Shown here in pieces: positions 34,668 to 43,557 of a stretch of 64,000 nt of DNA; the stretch's first letter is position 1; every line of letters starts with the position of its first letter. Source of the stretch: an uncultured Acetatifactor sp. (GTDB taxonomy: Bacteria; Bacillota; Clostridia; Lachnospirales; Lachnospiraceae); assembly GCA_910587555.1 (NCBI GenBank), contig CAJULV010000007.1, forward strand, positions 1 through 64,000. Direction: 5' to 3'. A program made the position numbers and the translations under genes. The notes beneath the pieces were generated by a model. It saw nothing but the letters and a program-made list of their open reading frames with translations, was not told the DNA's origin and ran no database searches.

Positions 34668-35222
34668 TTAATTTTGCACAGTTATCGTTATATTAAATCC
34701 TGCGTCACTGTAATCCGTATATGTACCCTCGCCTTCCTCCTGCAGCAGATATATTCTGCATACTGCGCTGTATACGCCTGCATCCAGGTCCACATCCAGT
34801 TTAAAAGGCGGCAGCTGCGCGCCTACAGGAATAGCTTCGGTAGAGAAAATCTTTTCCCCCGTATCACTCAGCAGCACTTCACATCTGATCGGTTTCGTAT
34901 TGTTGGGAGAGTTGCCCAAAATCGCGTCAGTGCTTTCTGAGGTCCCGTCCGGAAATGTCCATTCCATATTCATATAGGTTTCAAAATACCCTTCCTGCAC
35001 CTCACCTTCCATCTGCTCCGCAATCTGGCTGTAATTGCCTTCCTCCATCACATAAACACCATTGTTCCCTTCCTGCTCTGGTTCTTTCTTCAGCAATAAA
35101 ACCACCACCGTTGCCAGCAGGGCAATGACGATAACCAGTAAGATTCCTAAAATAATGATTCCCAGCTTCTTCCTGTTTTCTTTCTCATTCAAATTTCTGT
35201 TGTCAGACTTTGTTGAACCCAT
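34668..35222 (-). CDS. Membrane-anchored extracytoplasmic protein
   Basis: 184 residues. Short basic cytoplasmic start (about 1-19), one transmembrane helix (KLGIIILGILLVIVIALLAT, about 20-44), then an acidic external part with a beta-sandwich look (ETYMNMEWTFPDGTSEST, GAQLPPFKLDVDLDAGVYSA, AGFNITITVQN). No family recognised. The next gene in the transcript, 71 bases on, is the secreted surface protein, so it may be an assembly or anchoring factor. ATG follows AAAGGA by 8 bases. Confidence 0.55.
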   Translation of the reverse strand: MGSTKSDNRNLNEKENRKKLGIIILGILLVIVIALLATVVVLLLKKEPEQEGNNGVYVMEEGNYSQIAEQMEGEVQEGYFETYMNMEWTFPDGTSESTDAILGNSPNNTKPIRCEVLLSDTGEKIFSTEAIPVGAQLPPFKLDVDLDAGVYSAVCRIYLLQEEGEGTYTDYSDAGFNITITVQN

Positions 35223-35372
35223 TGCCGTAATCCTTTCCGCTTCCTTTCTGCTTCTTCCCGCTTTCGGAAATAATCTCAGCTTTACCCGCTCTACGCCGCC
35301 TCCGAATTTTCATGCGTTTCTTTATAAATAAAGCATATTGGACATTAATAAGGCCGAAACCAAATCAATGCT

Positions 35373-35767
35373 GCAGGACTCCCTGCTTCGCTCCCGCCTA
35401 CCTCACAGCCTTCCGGCGCGGATAACCGCATTCCGTCCCCGGCGGTATTTCATTCGAAACGCACCGCCTTGCCGTGTTCACCGGGTCCTGGCATACCCAA
35501 TCCGCAGGCTCCCGGGAAATCCCCGTTTCCTGCCTTCTAATGCCGTTCCTTCTTTTTCTATTGCGGACAGGCATTCTCTGCGCCGTCCGGCTATCATGAA
35601 CATCTCGTCCGTTCCTTCGTGTGCCGCCCTGAAGCGGCATTTTCGGTAAAATCCCGGCTCATCACCGAAATTTATCCGGACAACTGTCCCAATGATCTCA
35701 TTGTTTCTGCATCTCAAAATTTGCTGCTCTGCGAAGGATTAAAGATCATGCCCCTGAAGAAGCCCTC
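35373..35767 (-). ncRNA. Hairpin-rich non-coding region, candidate guide (omega) RNA
   Basis: The bases after the TnpB-like stop hold no convincing frame but at least five self-complementary stems: 35641-35670 (TTTCGGT/ACCGAAA), 35678-35689 (GGAC/GTCC), 35441-35468 (GGCGGT/ACCGCC with an inner TTTC/GAAA), 35418-35429 (GCGG/CCGC) and 35373-35386 (GCAGG/CCTGC). In IS200/IS605 elements the omega RNA that guides TnpB is transcribed from exactly this place. I cannot tell where the scaffold ends and the guide begins. The remaining bases to 35223 hold nothing else I recognise, other than the leader of the downstream gene. Confidence 0.5.
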
Positions 35768-37090
35768 TCAGCGCAGTACCTTTCCTTCCACACCGCGCTT
35801 CAACACGTTCCGGGCGGTATTTATTTTCTCTTCCGCGCTGTACCCACAGCTGCCGCAGGAAAAGATGCCTTCTTTCCTCACCCCGGCCCCGCCGCACTCA
35901 CTGCATTCCGTGCTGATGCCCTTTCCCAGGACTTCCACCAGTTCCACGGACTGTTCCATGCATTTCTGGCCCAGGCGGCTCCGTATGTATCCCCTCTGCC
36001 ACATGGACACGGACTGGTTGATCTTCTTATTCTTACCGCCGCCCCCGGGCTTCGGCAGCTTTGCGATATAGACTTTCTTCGGCTTTTCCTCCCGAAGAAA
36101 GCGGTTCAGCTCCTGGTTAATATAGCTGTGAAGCCGTTCTTCATAGCGGCTTTTCTTAGCCTGATACTTCTTTCGTCCCGGATTCGCCTCCCGGTTGCGG
36201 CTGTAACTGCCGGCCTGTTCCCTTATCCACCCGGCGTATTCCGTCTGGTATGTTCCGAGTTCTTCGCCATAGCTGCATCCCGAGTCCGTGGTCAGCATTG
36301 TATACATTCCAAATGCCGCTCCCACTTCCCTGTCGTAATCCTCATGCCGCCTTACCGCCACATTCACCGGAACCTTGATTTCAATGCGCTGTTCCTGCGG
36401 ATACAGGCTGACGTAAATCTGACTGGCATATTGGTTGTTGTCTGTCAGAGGCACGAAGACCCGTTTTCTTTTTTCTTTAATGGAAATATAGATTCCATGG
36501 TCTCCATAGCGGTATGCCCTTTCGGAAACGGAAAAGCCGTCCTTTACATCCGTATGGATTTTCCCCTGCCTGAGGTGATATTTCCTCACCTGCCTGCACA
36601 GATAGCGGTGCAGTTTTTCCGAGTCCACCTGCCCGGCCAGTGCATCATGCTGCTTTTGAATCCCTTTGGGCAGCTCCATGGGCTTCCGGTTCAAAACTGC
36701 CTGGAAAGCATTATTTACCTTCAGCAGAAACCGGAGGTAATGCTTCTCTTCATTTGTGAGATTCCCGTTGGCTGCAATCAGCTCCAGGACCTTTGTCTTC
36801 GTTCTTGTCCACTGGCACTTAATATCACCCAGCGCGTCGAAGACAGCCAGGTAAAAGTACACTGACGGCATCTCCATCTGGCTGCGAAGCCCGCCTGCAG
36901 TCATCTCGTTCTGGACGGTATAGCCGGGATAAAGTTTCGGGAGGCTGCCGATGCCGCTGTAACGCGCGTATACGTAATTCTTCACTTTACCGTAGTCCGC
37001 TGCGATTTCCAGAAGCTTCGCCATATCCTCTGCGGAAACCGGCTTACTGCTGTACTGCCGGACGGTCTTGCATATGGTGTCTGGCGGCAT
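35768..37090 (-). CDS. TnpB-family protein with inactivated RuvC site (TldR-like)
   Basis: 440 residues. The C-terminal half has the TnpB/IS605 OrfB layout with a four-Cys zinc finger (CSECG, residues 396-400, and CGSCG, 412-416) and the INTARNVL helix (423-430). The catalytic sites differ: RuvC-I normally G-I-D-L-G is GAAFG (257-261), RuvC-II normally V-E-D-L is YIAKL (341-345), and RuvC-III normally D-R-D-x-N-A-A is EEKINTA (420-426). All three metal-binding acids are gone (Ala259, Ala343, Lys422), while the structural Gly, Leu, Asn and Cys remain. The frame is intact. TnpB is an RNA-guided nuclease; such acid-free relatives (TldRs) act as RNA-guided repressors. No tnpA is adjacent. A protein-level divergence of this type in an active transposase is otherwise unlikely. 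Confidence 0.75.
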   Translation of the reverse strand: MPPDTICKTVRQYSSKPVSAEDMAKLLEIAADYGKVKNYVYARYSGIGSLPKLYPGYTVQNEMTAGGLRSQMEMPSVYFYLAVFDALGDIKCQWTRTKTKVLELIAANGNLTNEEKHYLRFLLKVNNAFQAVLNRKPMELPKGIQKQHDALAGQVDSEKLHRYLCRQVRKYHLRQGKIHTDVKDGFSVSERAYRYGDHGIYISIKEKRKRVFVPLTDNNQYASQIYVSLYPQEQRIEIKVPVNVAVRRHEDYDREVGAAFGMYTMLTTDSGCSYGEELGTYQTEYAGWIREQAGSYSRNREANPGRKKYQAKKSRYEERLHSYINQELNRFLREEKPKKVYIAKLPKPGGGGKNKKINQSVSMWQRGYIRSRLGQKCMEQSVELVEVLGKGISTECSECGGAGVRKEGIFSCGSCGYSAEEKINTARNVLKRGVEGKVLR

Positions 37091-37221
37091 TTTGCTATTC
37101 CCTTCCCCTGACAGGATGTGTAACCTTTTTCACCCGGATCATATCATTTCGGGAAAAACGAATGCCCTGTCGGCACACGGCAAACCCAGCTGCCCTGCTT
37201 CCGGTCTAAATTCCCAAAACC

Positions 37222-37366
37222 TATACATTTTGAGACACTTTTAGATGCCGAAAAATTTATTTGATATAAACAAAAAATGGGGGTTAAGTTTATTGACATT
37301 TTGTCGATAATATTATAGAATGTGAGAACTTCACCACTGATTCAAAAAGTATAGTTTTTGAGACAC
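37222..37366. repeat. Direct repeats flanking an orphan promoter
   Basis: TATACATTTTGAGACAC (37222-37238) recurs as TATAGTTTTTGAGACAC (37350-37366), 128 bases apart, two mismatches in 17. They bracket the promoter at 37293-37321. They could be binding sites of a regulator or ends of a small element linked to the TnpB-like gene. Confidence 0.6.
37293..37321 (+). promoter_or_regulatory. Near-consensus promoter with no obvious gene
   Basis: TTGACA (37293-37298), 17-base spacer, TAGAAT (37316-37321), plus strand. The TTGACA-ttt-TGTCGA region is itself nearly palindromic. Downstream to 37711 no coding frame is convincing, only the minisatellite and the opposing araD end, so it would make an RNA antisense to the araD 3' end or an unrecognised small RNA. 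Confidence 0.6.
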
Positions 37367-37572
37367 ATCATATCTTCGTATCTTGGACACCCCAAGGCAA
37401 AACCCCGGCGCAATACAAAACCTTATGTAAAATTCCTCCTGCATGCGCAAAGCGCCTGCTTTTATCAAAACCGGAAAGCTGCAGGTGAACTTCCACGGAA
37501 GCCGTTTTACAGCATGGAACCGCCGGGAAACGGATTTGTTCCGTCTCCCGACAGCCCCTGTCCTTCTCTGCC

Positions 37573-37716
37573 TACCGGAAACTTTTTACTTCCCGGGAAA
37601 TTCCTACTTCCAGGGACATTTTTATCTCCTGGGAAATTCCTACTTCCAGGGAATTTGTTATCTCCAGGGTAATTTTTATCTCCCGGGGAATTTTTATCTC
37701 CAGGGAAATTTTTATC
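37573..37716. repeat. 18-bp minisatellite running into the araD 3' end
   Basis: Eight head-to-tail 18-base units (TCCAGGGAAATTTTTATC and variants) from 37573, the first degenerate, the last overlapping the araD stop codon. Since 18 is a multiple of three, every frame stays open; on the minus strand one frame reads G-D-K-N-F-P repeats directly beyond the araD stop but out of its frame. Confidence 0.9.
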
Positions 37717-38419
37717 TCCCTACTCCCTGCCCATAGTAGGCATTGGCGCCATGCTTTCTATAGTAGTGCTTGTCCATCAGCTCCTGGGGCGCCGGCTGCA
37801 CATGATGGTTGATGGATTCCGTGCGGTAAGCCATCTTCGCCACCTCCTCCAGGACCACTGCGTTGTGTACCGCTTCCCCGGCATCCTTCCCCCAGGTAAA
37901 CGGGCCGTGGTTTTTGCACAGAACTGCCGGAACGGAAACCGGGTCCTTGCACATCCTCAGGAATTCGCTGACAATCAGCTTGCCGATATTTTCCTCATAG
38001 GCGTCCGCAATTTCCTCCGCCGTAAGGCATCTGAGGCAGGGTACTTCGCCGTAAATATAATCCGCATGGGTGGTGCCGTAGCAGGGAATGCTCCTGCCCG
38101 CCTGTGCCCAGCTGGCCGCATAGGGCGAATGCGTGTGTACGATGCCGCCTATCTCGGGAAACGCCTTGTAAAGCTCCGCATGGGTCGCGGTGTCGGAGGA
38201 AGGGTTGTAACGTCCTTCCACTTTGTTTCCGTTTAAGTCCACTACAACCATGTCTTCAGGAGTCAGTTCCCCGTACGCCACCCCGCTGGGTTTGATGACA
38301 AAGTATCCGTTCTCTCTGTCGACGGCGCTGACATTGCCCCAGGTGAACGTTACCAGGCCGTACCTGGGCAGATCCAGATTTGCTTCATATACTGCTTTTT
38401 TTAATTCTTCCAACATCAT
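37712..38419 (-). CDS. araD: L-ribulose-5-phosphate 4-epimerase
   Basis: 235 residues from ATG 38419 (GGGGG 7 bases upstream; the GTG at 38449 is longer and unsupported). Class II aldolase/epimerase fold: [46 protein letters not shown] with the two zinc His, [24 protein letters not shown] with a further His, and the family ending [10 protein letters not shown]. It converts L-ribulose-5-P to D-xylulose-5-P in L-arabinose catabolism. Its last codons run into the 18-bp minisatellite. It follows the FGGY kinase gene, one transcript with a 57-base gap. Confidence 0.95.
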   Translation of the reverse strand: MMLEELKKAVYEANLDLPRYGLVTFTWGNVSAVDRENGYFVIKPSGVAYGELTPEDMVVVDLNGNKVEGRYNPSSDTATHAELYKAFPEIGGIVHTHSPYAASWAQAGRSIPCYGTTHADYIYGEVPCLRCLTAEEIADAYEENIGKLIVSEFLRMCKDPVSVPAVLCKNHGPFTWGKDAGEAVHNAVVLEEVAKMAYRTESINHHVQPAPQELMDKHYYRKHGANAYYGQGVGR

Positions 38420-38476
38420 TTTAATACCCCCTTGTGTGCTTAGGCGCACATACCAGTTAAGATTAGAAATCGGGGC

Positions 38477-40078
38477 TTACACAAGCCCTTCCACCGCAGC
38501 CTTCTCCGCCGGCAGCGTACTCTTATATTTCGCGATAAACCTGTCGAACCCGGCTGTGTCCTCCGGCTTCGGTTCGATGGTGGTGCCGGTCTGCCCGGCA
38601 AAGATACGGTTACTCAGATAGTCCGGCAGGCTCTCGCCCTCCTCTTTTTCCACCAGATAGGCCGCCAGCACCGCCATCCCCCATGCGCCGCCCTCACTGG
38701 CGGTATCCATCACCGTCACAGGCGCGTTCATGGCCGCCGCCATCAGCTGCTGTCCCACCACCGGCGTCTTGAACAGCCCGCCGTGTCCCGTGAGAGAATC
38801 CACCTTTACCTTTTCTTCCTTCAGCAGAATGTCGTTTCCGATTTTCAGCGCAGCCATGGAACTGTACAGATGGCTCCTCATAAAGTTTGCCAGGGTAAAA
38901 TTCGCGTCGGGCGTACGGACAAACATGGGCCTGCCGCCCCCGTTCAGCCCCGTGACAGGCTCTCCGGCGAAATAATTATACGCCATCAGCCCGCCGCAGT
39001 CGGCATCCGCGGTCAGCGCTTCCCTGTAAAGCATGCCGTAAAGCTCGTTTTTATCCGTTTTCACCCCCAATTTGCCCGCAAACTCCTCAAACAGGTTCAC
39101 CCAGGCGTTCAGGTCCGACGTACAGTTGTTGCAGTGAACCATAGCCACCGGGCTGCCGTCAGGCGTGGTAACCATGTCAATTTCCTCATGTACCTTTGAA
39201 AGCGCTTTTTCCGTCACCACCATGGAGAAAATGGAAGTTCCCGCGGAAATGTTTCCCGTGCGCACCCTCACGCTGTTGGTAGCCGTCATGCCGGTTCCCG
39301 CATCGCCCTCCGGAGGGCACATGGGCACGCCCGGCTGCAGATTCCCGTCGGGATCAAGGATTCTCGCTCCCTCCGCGCTTAAATATCCCGCCTTCTCTCC
39401 CGCGGGCAGTACTTTGGGCAGGATATCCTTCAGTTCCCATCCAAGACGCCTGTGGGCCGTCAGCGCATCGAACTTTGCCGTCATTTCCGCATCGAAATCA
39501 CAGGTCTCGGAATCCACGGGGAACATGCCGGAAGCCTCTCCGACGCCCAGCACGCGCTCTCCGGAAAGCTGCCAGTGGATATAGCCCGCCAGTGTAGTGA
39601 GATAGGAAATGTCCTTCACATGCTCCTCACCGTTTAAAATAGCCTGATACAGATGCGCAATGCTCCATCTCTGCGGAATGTTGAAGCAAAACAGCGGCGT
39701 CAGCCTTCTGCAGGCCTCTTCCGTCATGGTATTGCGCCAGGTGCGGAAAGGCACCAGCAGCTCCCCCTCCGCATTAAAGGGCATATATCCGTGCATCATC
39801 CCGGAAAAGCCCATCGCTTCCAGCCTGGTCAGCGTCACGCCGTACCGGTTCCGCACATCCTCCGTCAGGCTTTTATAGCAGCCCTGAAGGCCTTTCCAAA
39901 TCTCCTCCAGGCTGTAAGTCCACACATTGTCCACCAGGCTGTTCTCCCAGTCCCAGGTCCCCTGTGCCACAGCCCTGTGGGTCCCGTCCACCAGTACGGC
40001 CTTGATACGCGTGGAACCGAACTCCAGCCCCAGAATCGTCTTTCCGTCCTGAATCGCTCTTTTGATTGCCTCGCTCAT
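38477..40078 (-). CDS. FGGY-family pentulose kinase, probable L-ribulokinase
   Basis: 533 residues. FGGY fold: [17 protein letters not shown] (phosphate loop), [34 protein letters not shown] with a substrate Asp, and [52 protein letters not shown]. The companion araD makes L-ribulokinase the best guess, though the sequence is unlike classical AraB in length and details and could accept xylulose or another ketopentose. It has a strong promoter and is transcribed with araD; araA (isomerase) was not seen in the window. Confidence 0.8.
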   Translation of the reverse strand: MSEAIKRAIQDGKTILGLEFGSTRIKAVLVDGTHRAVAQGTWDWENSLVDNVWTYSLEEIWKGLQGCYKSLTEDVRNRYGVTLTRLEAMGFSGMMHGYMPFNAEGELLVPFRTWRNTMTEEACRRLTPLFCFNIPQRWSIAHLYQAILNGEEHVKDISYLTTLAGYIHWQLSGERVLGVGEASGMFPVDSETCDFDAEMTAKFDALTAHRRLGWELKDILPKVLPAGEKAGYLSAEGARILDPDGNLQPGVPMCPPEGDAGTGMTATNSVRVRTGNISAGTSIFSMVVTEKALSKVHEEIDMVTTPDGSPVAMVHCNNCTSDLNAWVNLFEEFAGKLGVKTDKNELYGMLYREALTADADCGGLMAYNYFAGEPVTGLNGGGRPMFVRTPDANFTLANFMRSHLYSSMAALKIGNDILLKEEKVKVDSLTGHGGLFKTPVVGQQLMAAAMNAPVTVMDTASEGGAWGMAVLAAYLVEKEEGESLPDYLSNRIFAGQTGTTIEPKPEDTAGFDRFIAKYKSTLPAEKAAVEGLV

Positions 40079-40145
40079 GCATTACCTCTCTTCCCGCCCG
40101 GAACGTTATTTATTCCGACGACTAGGTGTTCTTTACCTTATTTTA

Positions 40146-40174
40146 AGTATAGGAAAAATATGCGTTCAAGTCAA
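40146..40174 (-). promoter_or_regulatory. Promoter of the kinase-araD operon
   Basis: Minus strand TTGACT (40169-40174), 17-base spacer, TATACT (40146-40151), about 65 bases before the kinase start. No operator was recognised near it. Confidence 0.8.
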
Positions 40175-40242
40175 GAAAAAGAAATGCATGGCCGCTCCCC
40201 ATGCTTCATATAGTATAACAATATTAACCTTCAGGTGATCTC

Positions 40243-42090
40243 TTGAAAAAGCACTCCCCCATTTCATTCCGGCAAATGCTCTTCGGCATTGTTTTCCTGG
40301 CGGCCTTTTCCTGCATGGTCATTTTCCTTTTCTCTTTTCGGCGGGACCAGAAGCAGTTCGACAGTATTACGGCCAGGCTGTTCGCCGACGAGATGAAATC
40401 CAACACTCTGAGCATGCACTACACACTGGCCAATCCCGGCAATTTCGGCCTCGGCGACTATGAACCCGTGCTGGCCTGTTATGATGCCGAACGCGCCCTG
40501 CGCGGACAGGCGGAATCCGAGAATACCCTGGCGGCCCTTAAGGCCCTGCGCCCGGAAAAGCTTTCCGAGCCGGACGCCTATCTGCTGCGCCTTCTGGTCA
40601 GAACCCTGGAAAATTCGCTGGCACTGAGCCGTTTTACCTACTACGACGAACCGCTCTCTCCCGCTTCCGGCACCCAGTCCAACCTCCCCATCCTCCTGGC
40701 CGAGTATCCCTTCCGCTGCCGCCGGGATGTGGACGATTACCTGGCCCTGCTGGACCAGGTCGACGATTACTTCGACTCCGTCCTCATCTACGAGCAGGAG
40801 AAAGCCGCGGCAGGACTCATCATGCCCGGCGCCTTCCTGAAAGAGGTGCGCGAGCAATGTGACACAATCGTCACAAAAGAAGCCCTGGAGAACGGCTCGC
40901 ATTTTCTTCAGACCACCTTCCGGGAACGCCTTGCCCCGCTGGTGGACGGGAAAGTCATCACCGCCGGGGAAGCCGCCGCCTACGAGGACCAAAACGAAAG
41001 GCTGCTGAAGACAGTACTCCTTCCCGCCTACACGGCCCTGGGAGACGGGCTTATCCTTCTGGAGGACGATTCCGTACTGCCTGCCGGCCTGGCGGCGCTG
41101 CCGGAAGGGCAGATGTATTACGAACAGCTCCTTATCTCCGAAACCGGCTCCTACCGCCCGGCAGCGGAAATCCGTGATATGCTGACAATGCAGTTTTCAA
41201 GAGAATATGGTGAAATCAAAAAACTGGCGGAAGAATATCCTGAAATCGTGGAATGGATTGCGAAAAACGACTGGGAAGCGTTTCCTTACAGAGATGCCTC
41301 GCAGATGCTGTATGATCTGCGAAACCGGATGAAAGAGGACTTTCCGGACCTGCCGGGGAATCCCGCTTCCATTGCCGTCAAGGCAGTGTCCGGCAGCCTG
41401 GAGCCATACTGCGCGCCGGCTTTTTACCTGACCGTGCCCCTGGACGCCACGGACTCCAACAGTATCTACATCAACCGCAGCAAGACCCCAGACGGGCTGG
41501 AACTATACACCACGCTTGCCCACGAAGGCTATCCTGGGCATCTGTACCAGACCGTCTATCACAACCGCTCCGCCCTTGCCGCGGGAGAGCGCCCCGCCCG
41601 GGAACTGCTCTGGTACGGCGGTTACCAGGAGGGCTGGGCCGTGTATGTGGAATTTCGCGCCTATGATTACGCGGCGGAACTTTTAACGGAAAACGGACAG
41701 GAAGCGGCAGCGCTCACCGCCCGGCTGGAAGCACACAACCGAAGCCTGCAGCTGTGCCTTTACTCCCTGATGGATATCATGATTCATTACGAAAACGCAT
41801 CCCTGCAGCAGATTGCGGATTTGCTGCAGCAGTTCGGCGTGCAGGATGCTGATACCGCAAAGTCCGTCTACAATTACATCGTCCAGTCCCCCTGCAATTA
41901 CCCGAAGTATTACCTGGGCTATCTGGAAATCCTTTCCCTCCGTGAAGAAGCCCGGAAGCTCTGGGGCGCGGACTATACGGATTACCGTTTCCACCTTTTC
42001 TTCCTGGACAGCGGCCCGTCGGATTTCCTCTCTCTGCGGGAGCGGCTGAACGCTTACGATATCACGGCGGCGGAAGATGGCAAACCGTAA
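40243..42090 (+). CDS. Membrane-anchored DUF885 metallopeptidase-like protein
   Basis: 615 residues starting at TTG 40243 (AGGTG about 6 bases upstream), with an N-terminal hydrophobic segment (QMLFGIVFLAAFSCMVIFLF) that anchors it or acts as an uncleaved signal. The DUF885 hallmark HEGYPGH (in TTLAHEGYPGHLYQT, about residue 427) is an HExxH-like zinc site, followed by WYGGYQEGWAVYVEFRAYDY with the distal Glu. DUF885 proteins look like M3/M32-type carboxypeptidases acting outside the membrane; substrate unknown. Divergent from the ara genes and convergent with the Mrr-like gene. Confidence 0.85.
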   Translation: MKKHSPISFRQMLFGIVFLAAFSCMVIFLFSFRRDQKQFDSITARLFADEMKSNTLSMHYTLANPGNFGLGDYEPVLACYDAERALRGQAESENTLAALKALRPEKLSEPDAYLLRLLVRTLENSLALSRFTYYDEPLSPASGTQSNLPILLAEYPFRCRRDVDDYLALLDQVDDYFDSVLIYEQEKAAAGLIMPGAFLKEVREQCDTIVTKEALENGSHFLQTTFRERLAPLVDGKVITAGEAAAYEDQNERLLKTVLLPAYTALGDGLILLEDDSVLPAGLAALPEGQMYYEQLLISETGSYRPAAEIRDMLTMQFSREYGEIKKLAEEYPEIVEWIAKNDWEAFPYRDASQMLYDLRNRMKEDFPDLPGNPASIAVKAVSGSLEPYCAPAFYLTVPLDATDSNSIYINRSKTPDGLELYTTLAHEGYPGHLYQTVYHNRSALAAGERPARELLWYGGYQEGWAVYVEFRAYDYAAELLTENGQEAAALTARLEAHNRSLQLCLYSLMDIMIHYENASLQQIADLLQQFGVQDADTAKSVYNYIVQSPCNYPKYYLGYLEILSLREEARKLWGADYTDYRFHLFFLDSGPSDFLSLRERLNAYDITAAEDGKP

Positions 42091-42114
42091 ATTATTGCTC
42101 GTAATTACAGTTTT

Positions 42115-42573
42115 TCACATTCCGCTGTCCTCTACCATGTCCTCCAGGTATTCCCTGTCCCACAGAAGAATCTTCAGCTTTCGGGCAGCCTCTATGGCGG
42201 GCTGGGTAAAATACTGGTTGGTGAGTACCGCACCCACCATCCTGTCATAATAATCCCTGCCCGCGTAAGCCTCCTGTACGGCCTTCACCCCCACCGGCAC
42301 ATTGTAGCACTTGCACTGGACGGCATAGGTGACGCCGTCCTTCTCGGCCAGGATGTCCACGCCGTAATCGCCGCTGCCCCTGGTGACCTGTACTTCCTGA
42401 AAGCCGCATTTCTTCAGCAGCTCCCCGCAGTAATGCTCGAATTCATGCCCTTCCATCAGGTCATATTCTTCGGGCCTGCCCCGCCTTGCCCGCTGCCGCA
42501 GATAAAGCACCGCGCTGAACAGCATGGCTGCAACCGCCAGGCTTACAATGATAATCATCTGATTCGTATCCAT
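42115..42573 (-). CDS. Membrane-anchored Mrr-like restriction-endonuclease-fold protein
   Basis: 152 residues. One N-terminal transmembrane helix (MIIIVSLAVAAMLFSAVLYL) then an Mrr_cat fold: GHEFEHYCGELLKKCGF, RGSGDYGVDILAE with catalytic Asp, and YAVQCKCYN with Q-x-K. The VGVKAVQEAYAGRDYY segment completes the PD-(D/E)XK core. The family cuts modified or branched DNA; here the anchor and short size recall small housekeeping Mrr-like proteins of Clostridia, not a restriction system. No methylase is nearby. Confidence 0.82.
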   Translation of the reverse strand: MDTNQMIIIVSLAVAAMLFSAVLYLRQRARRGRPEEYDLMEGHEFEHYCGELLKKCGFQEVQVTRGSGDYGVDILAEKDGVTYAVQCKCYNVPVGVKAVQEAYAGRDYYDRMVGAVLTNQYFTQPAIEAARKLKILLWDREYLEDMVEDSGM

Positions 42574-42632
42574 ATTGCTTTTTATCCCTCATTCGGCCTT
42601 TTATCTGTCGATATGCCCTATTTTGCCCTAAC

Positions 42633-43463
42633 CTATATTTTTTCCCGCTCCTTCATGCCATACAGCCTCATCCCGTTCTCCCATGCCGCCCTGCGCACCT
42701 CTTCCTCGGAAATCCCCTTCACCTGCGCCAGGACCTCCGCCACCAGGGGCAGGTAAAGGGAACTGTTGCGCTTTCCCCTGTAAGGCGCCGGCGCCAGGTA
42801 AGGGCAGTCCGTCTCCAGGACAATCCTGTCCATCGGGATATAGGCCGCCGCTTCCTTCAGCTTTCTGGCGTTCTGGAAGGTCAGCACACCGCCGATTCCG
42901 ATATAGAACCCCATGTCCAGAAAAATCCCGGCAGTCTCCTTTGTATAGGAAAAGCAATGGACAACGCCGCCGATTTCCCCCGCCTTTTCCCCCGCCATAA
43001 TGTCAATGGTGTCCCTGGCAGCGTCCCGGGAGTGAATTATCACCGGCAGGCCGCGCTCTCCGGCAAACCGCAGCTGGCGGACAAACCACTTCTTCTGAAT
43101 CTCCCGGTGGGTCTTGTCCCAGTAATAGTCAAGTCCGATTTCCCCCACCGCCACGCATTTTTCATGGTTCCACATGGCCTTCAGCTGCTCCAGGGCATCG
43201 GGAGACTCCGCGGACTGCCCTCCTGGCGCGTCAGGGGATTCCCCCTCCAGCTCCGCCGTCTCGCTGGGATGGATACCTACCGCGGCGTATATATAATCAT
43301 ATCTATCCGCCAGGGAAACGGTACGCTTACAGGACGCCAGGCTGGCGCCCACATTCACCACCCTTGCTATTCCCTTCCCCGGCAGGGCTTCCAGAAGCGT
43401 CTCCCTGTCTTCGTCGAAAGCCTTGTCGTCATAATGTGCATGTGTATCAAAAAATGCAGTCAT
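42633..43463 (-). CDS. TatD-family metal-dependent deoxyribonuclease
   Basis: 276 residues, TIM-barrel of the TatD/YcfH family. Motifs: FDTHAHYDD (metal His pair), IHPSE, VAVGEIGLDYYWD with the metal Glu, VIIHSRDAARDT, VVHCFSYTKE and LETDCPYLAP. Act on DNA ends in the cytoplasm. An insertion rich in Pro/Gly/Ser (about residues 78-90) lengthens one loop. Stands alone between the Mrr-like and phosphatase genes; the second ends 94 bases away. Confidence 0.93.
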   Translation of the reverse strand: MTAFFDTHAHYDDKAFDEDRETLLEALPGKGIARVVNVGASLASCKRTVSLADRYDYIYAAVGIHPSETAELEGESPDAPGGQSAESPDALEQLKAMWNHEKCVAVGEIGLDYYWDKTHREIQKKWFVRQLRFAGERGLPVIIHSRDAARDTIDIMAGEKAGEIGGVVHCFSYTKETAGIFLDMGFYIGIGGVLTFQNARKLKEAAAYIPMDRIVLETDCPYLAPAPYRGKRNSSLYLPLVAEVLAQVKGISEEEVRRAAWENGMRLYGMKEREKI

Positions 43464-43557
43464 TTTTCATTTTCCTCCGGATTTCGGAATGGATGCCCCG
43501 GTAAGCCCTGTCCGCCCCAATCCCGCATCGGCCGCGGCTCCCGGGGACGGCATCCGT

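Noticed and set aside
35398..35717. Short minus frames inside the hairpin-rich region
   Set aside because: Arg-rich, no ribosome site, cross several stem-loops; a structured RNA explains the region better.
37443..37736. Plus-strand frame with G-N-F-Y-L repeats
   Set aside because: The 18-bp minisatellite keeps every frame open; no ribosome site and no signal peptide. Treated as a repeat, not a gene.
37712..40078. Complete arabinose operon
   Set aside because: araD and a kinase are present, but araA and a dedicated AraR or transporter were not seen in the window, so only part of the route is claimed.
42115..42573. Restriction-modification system
   Set aside because: The Mrr-like gene has a membrane anchor and no methylase or specificity gene nearby.
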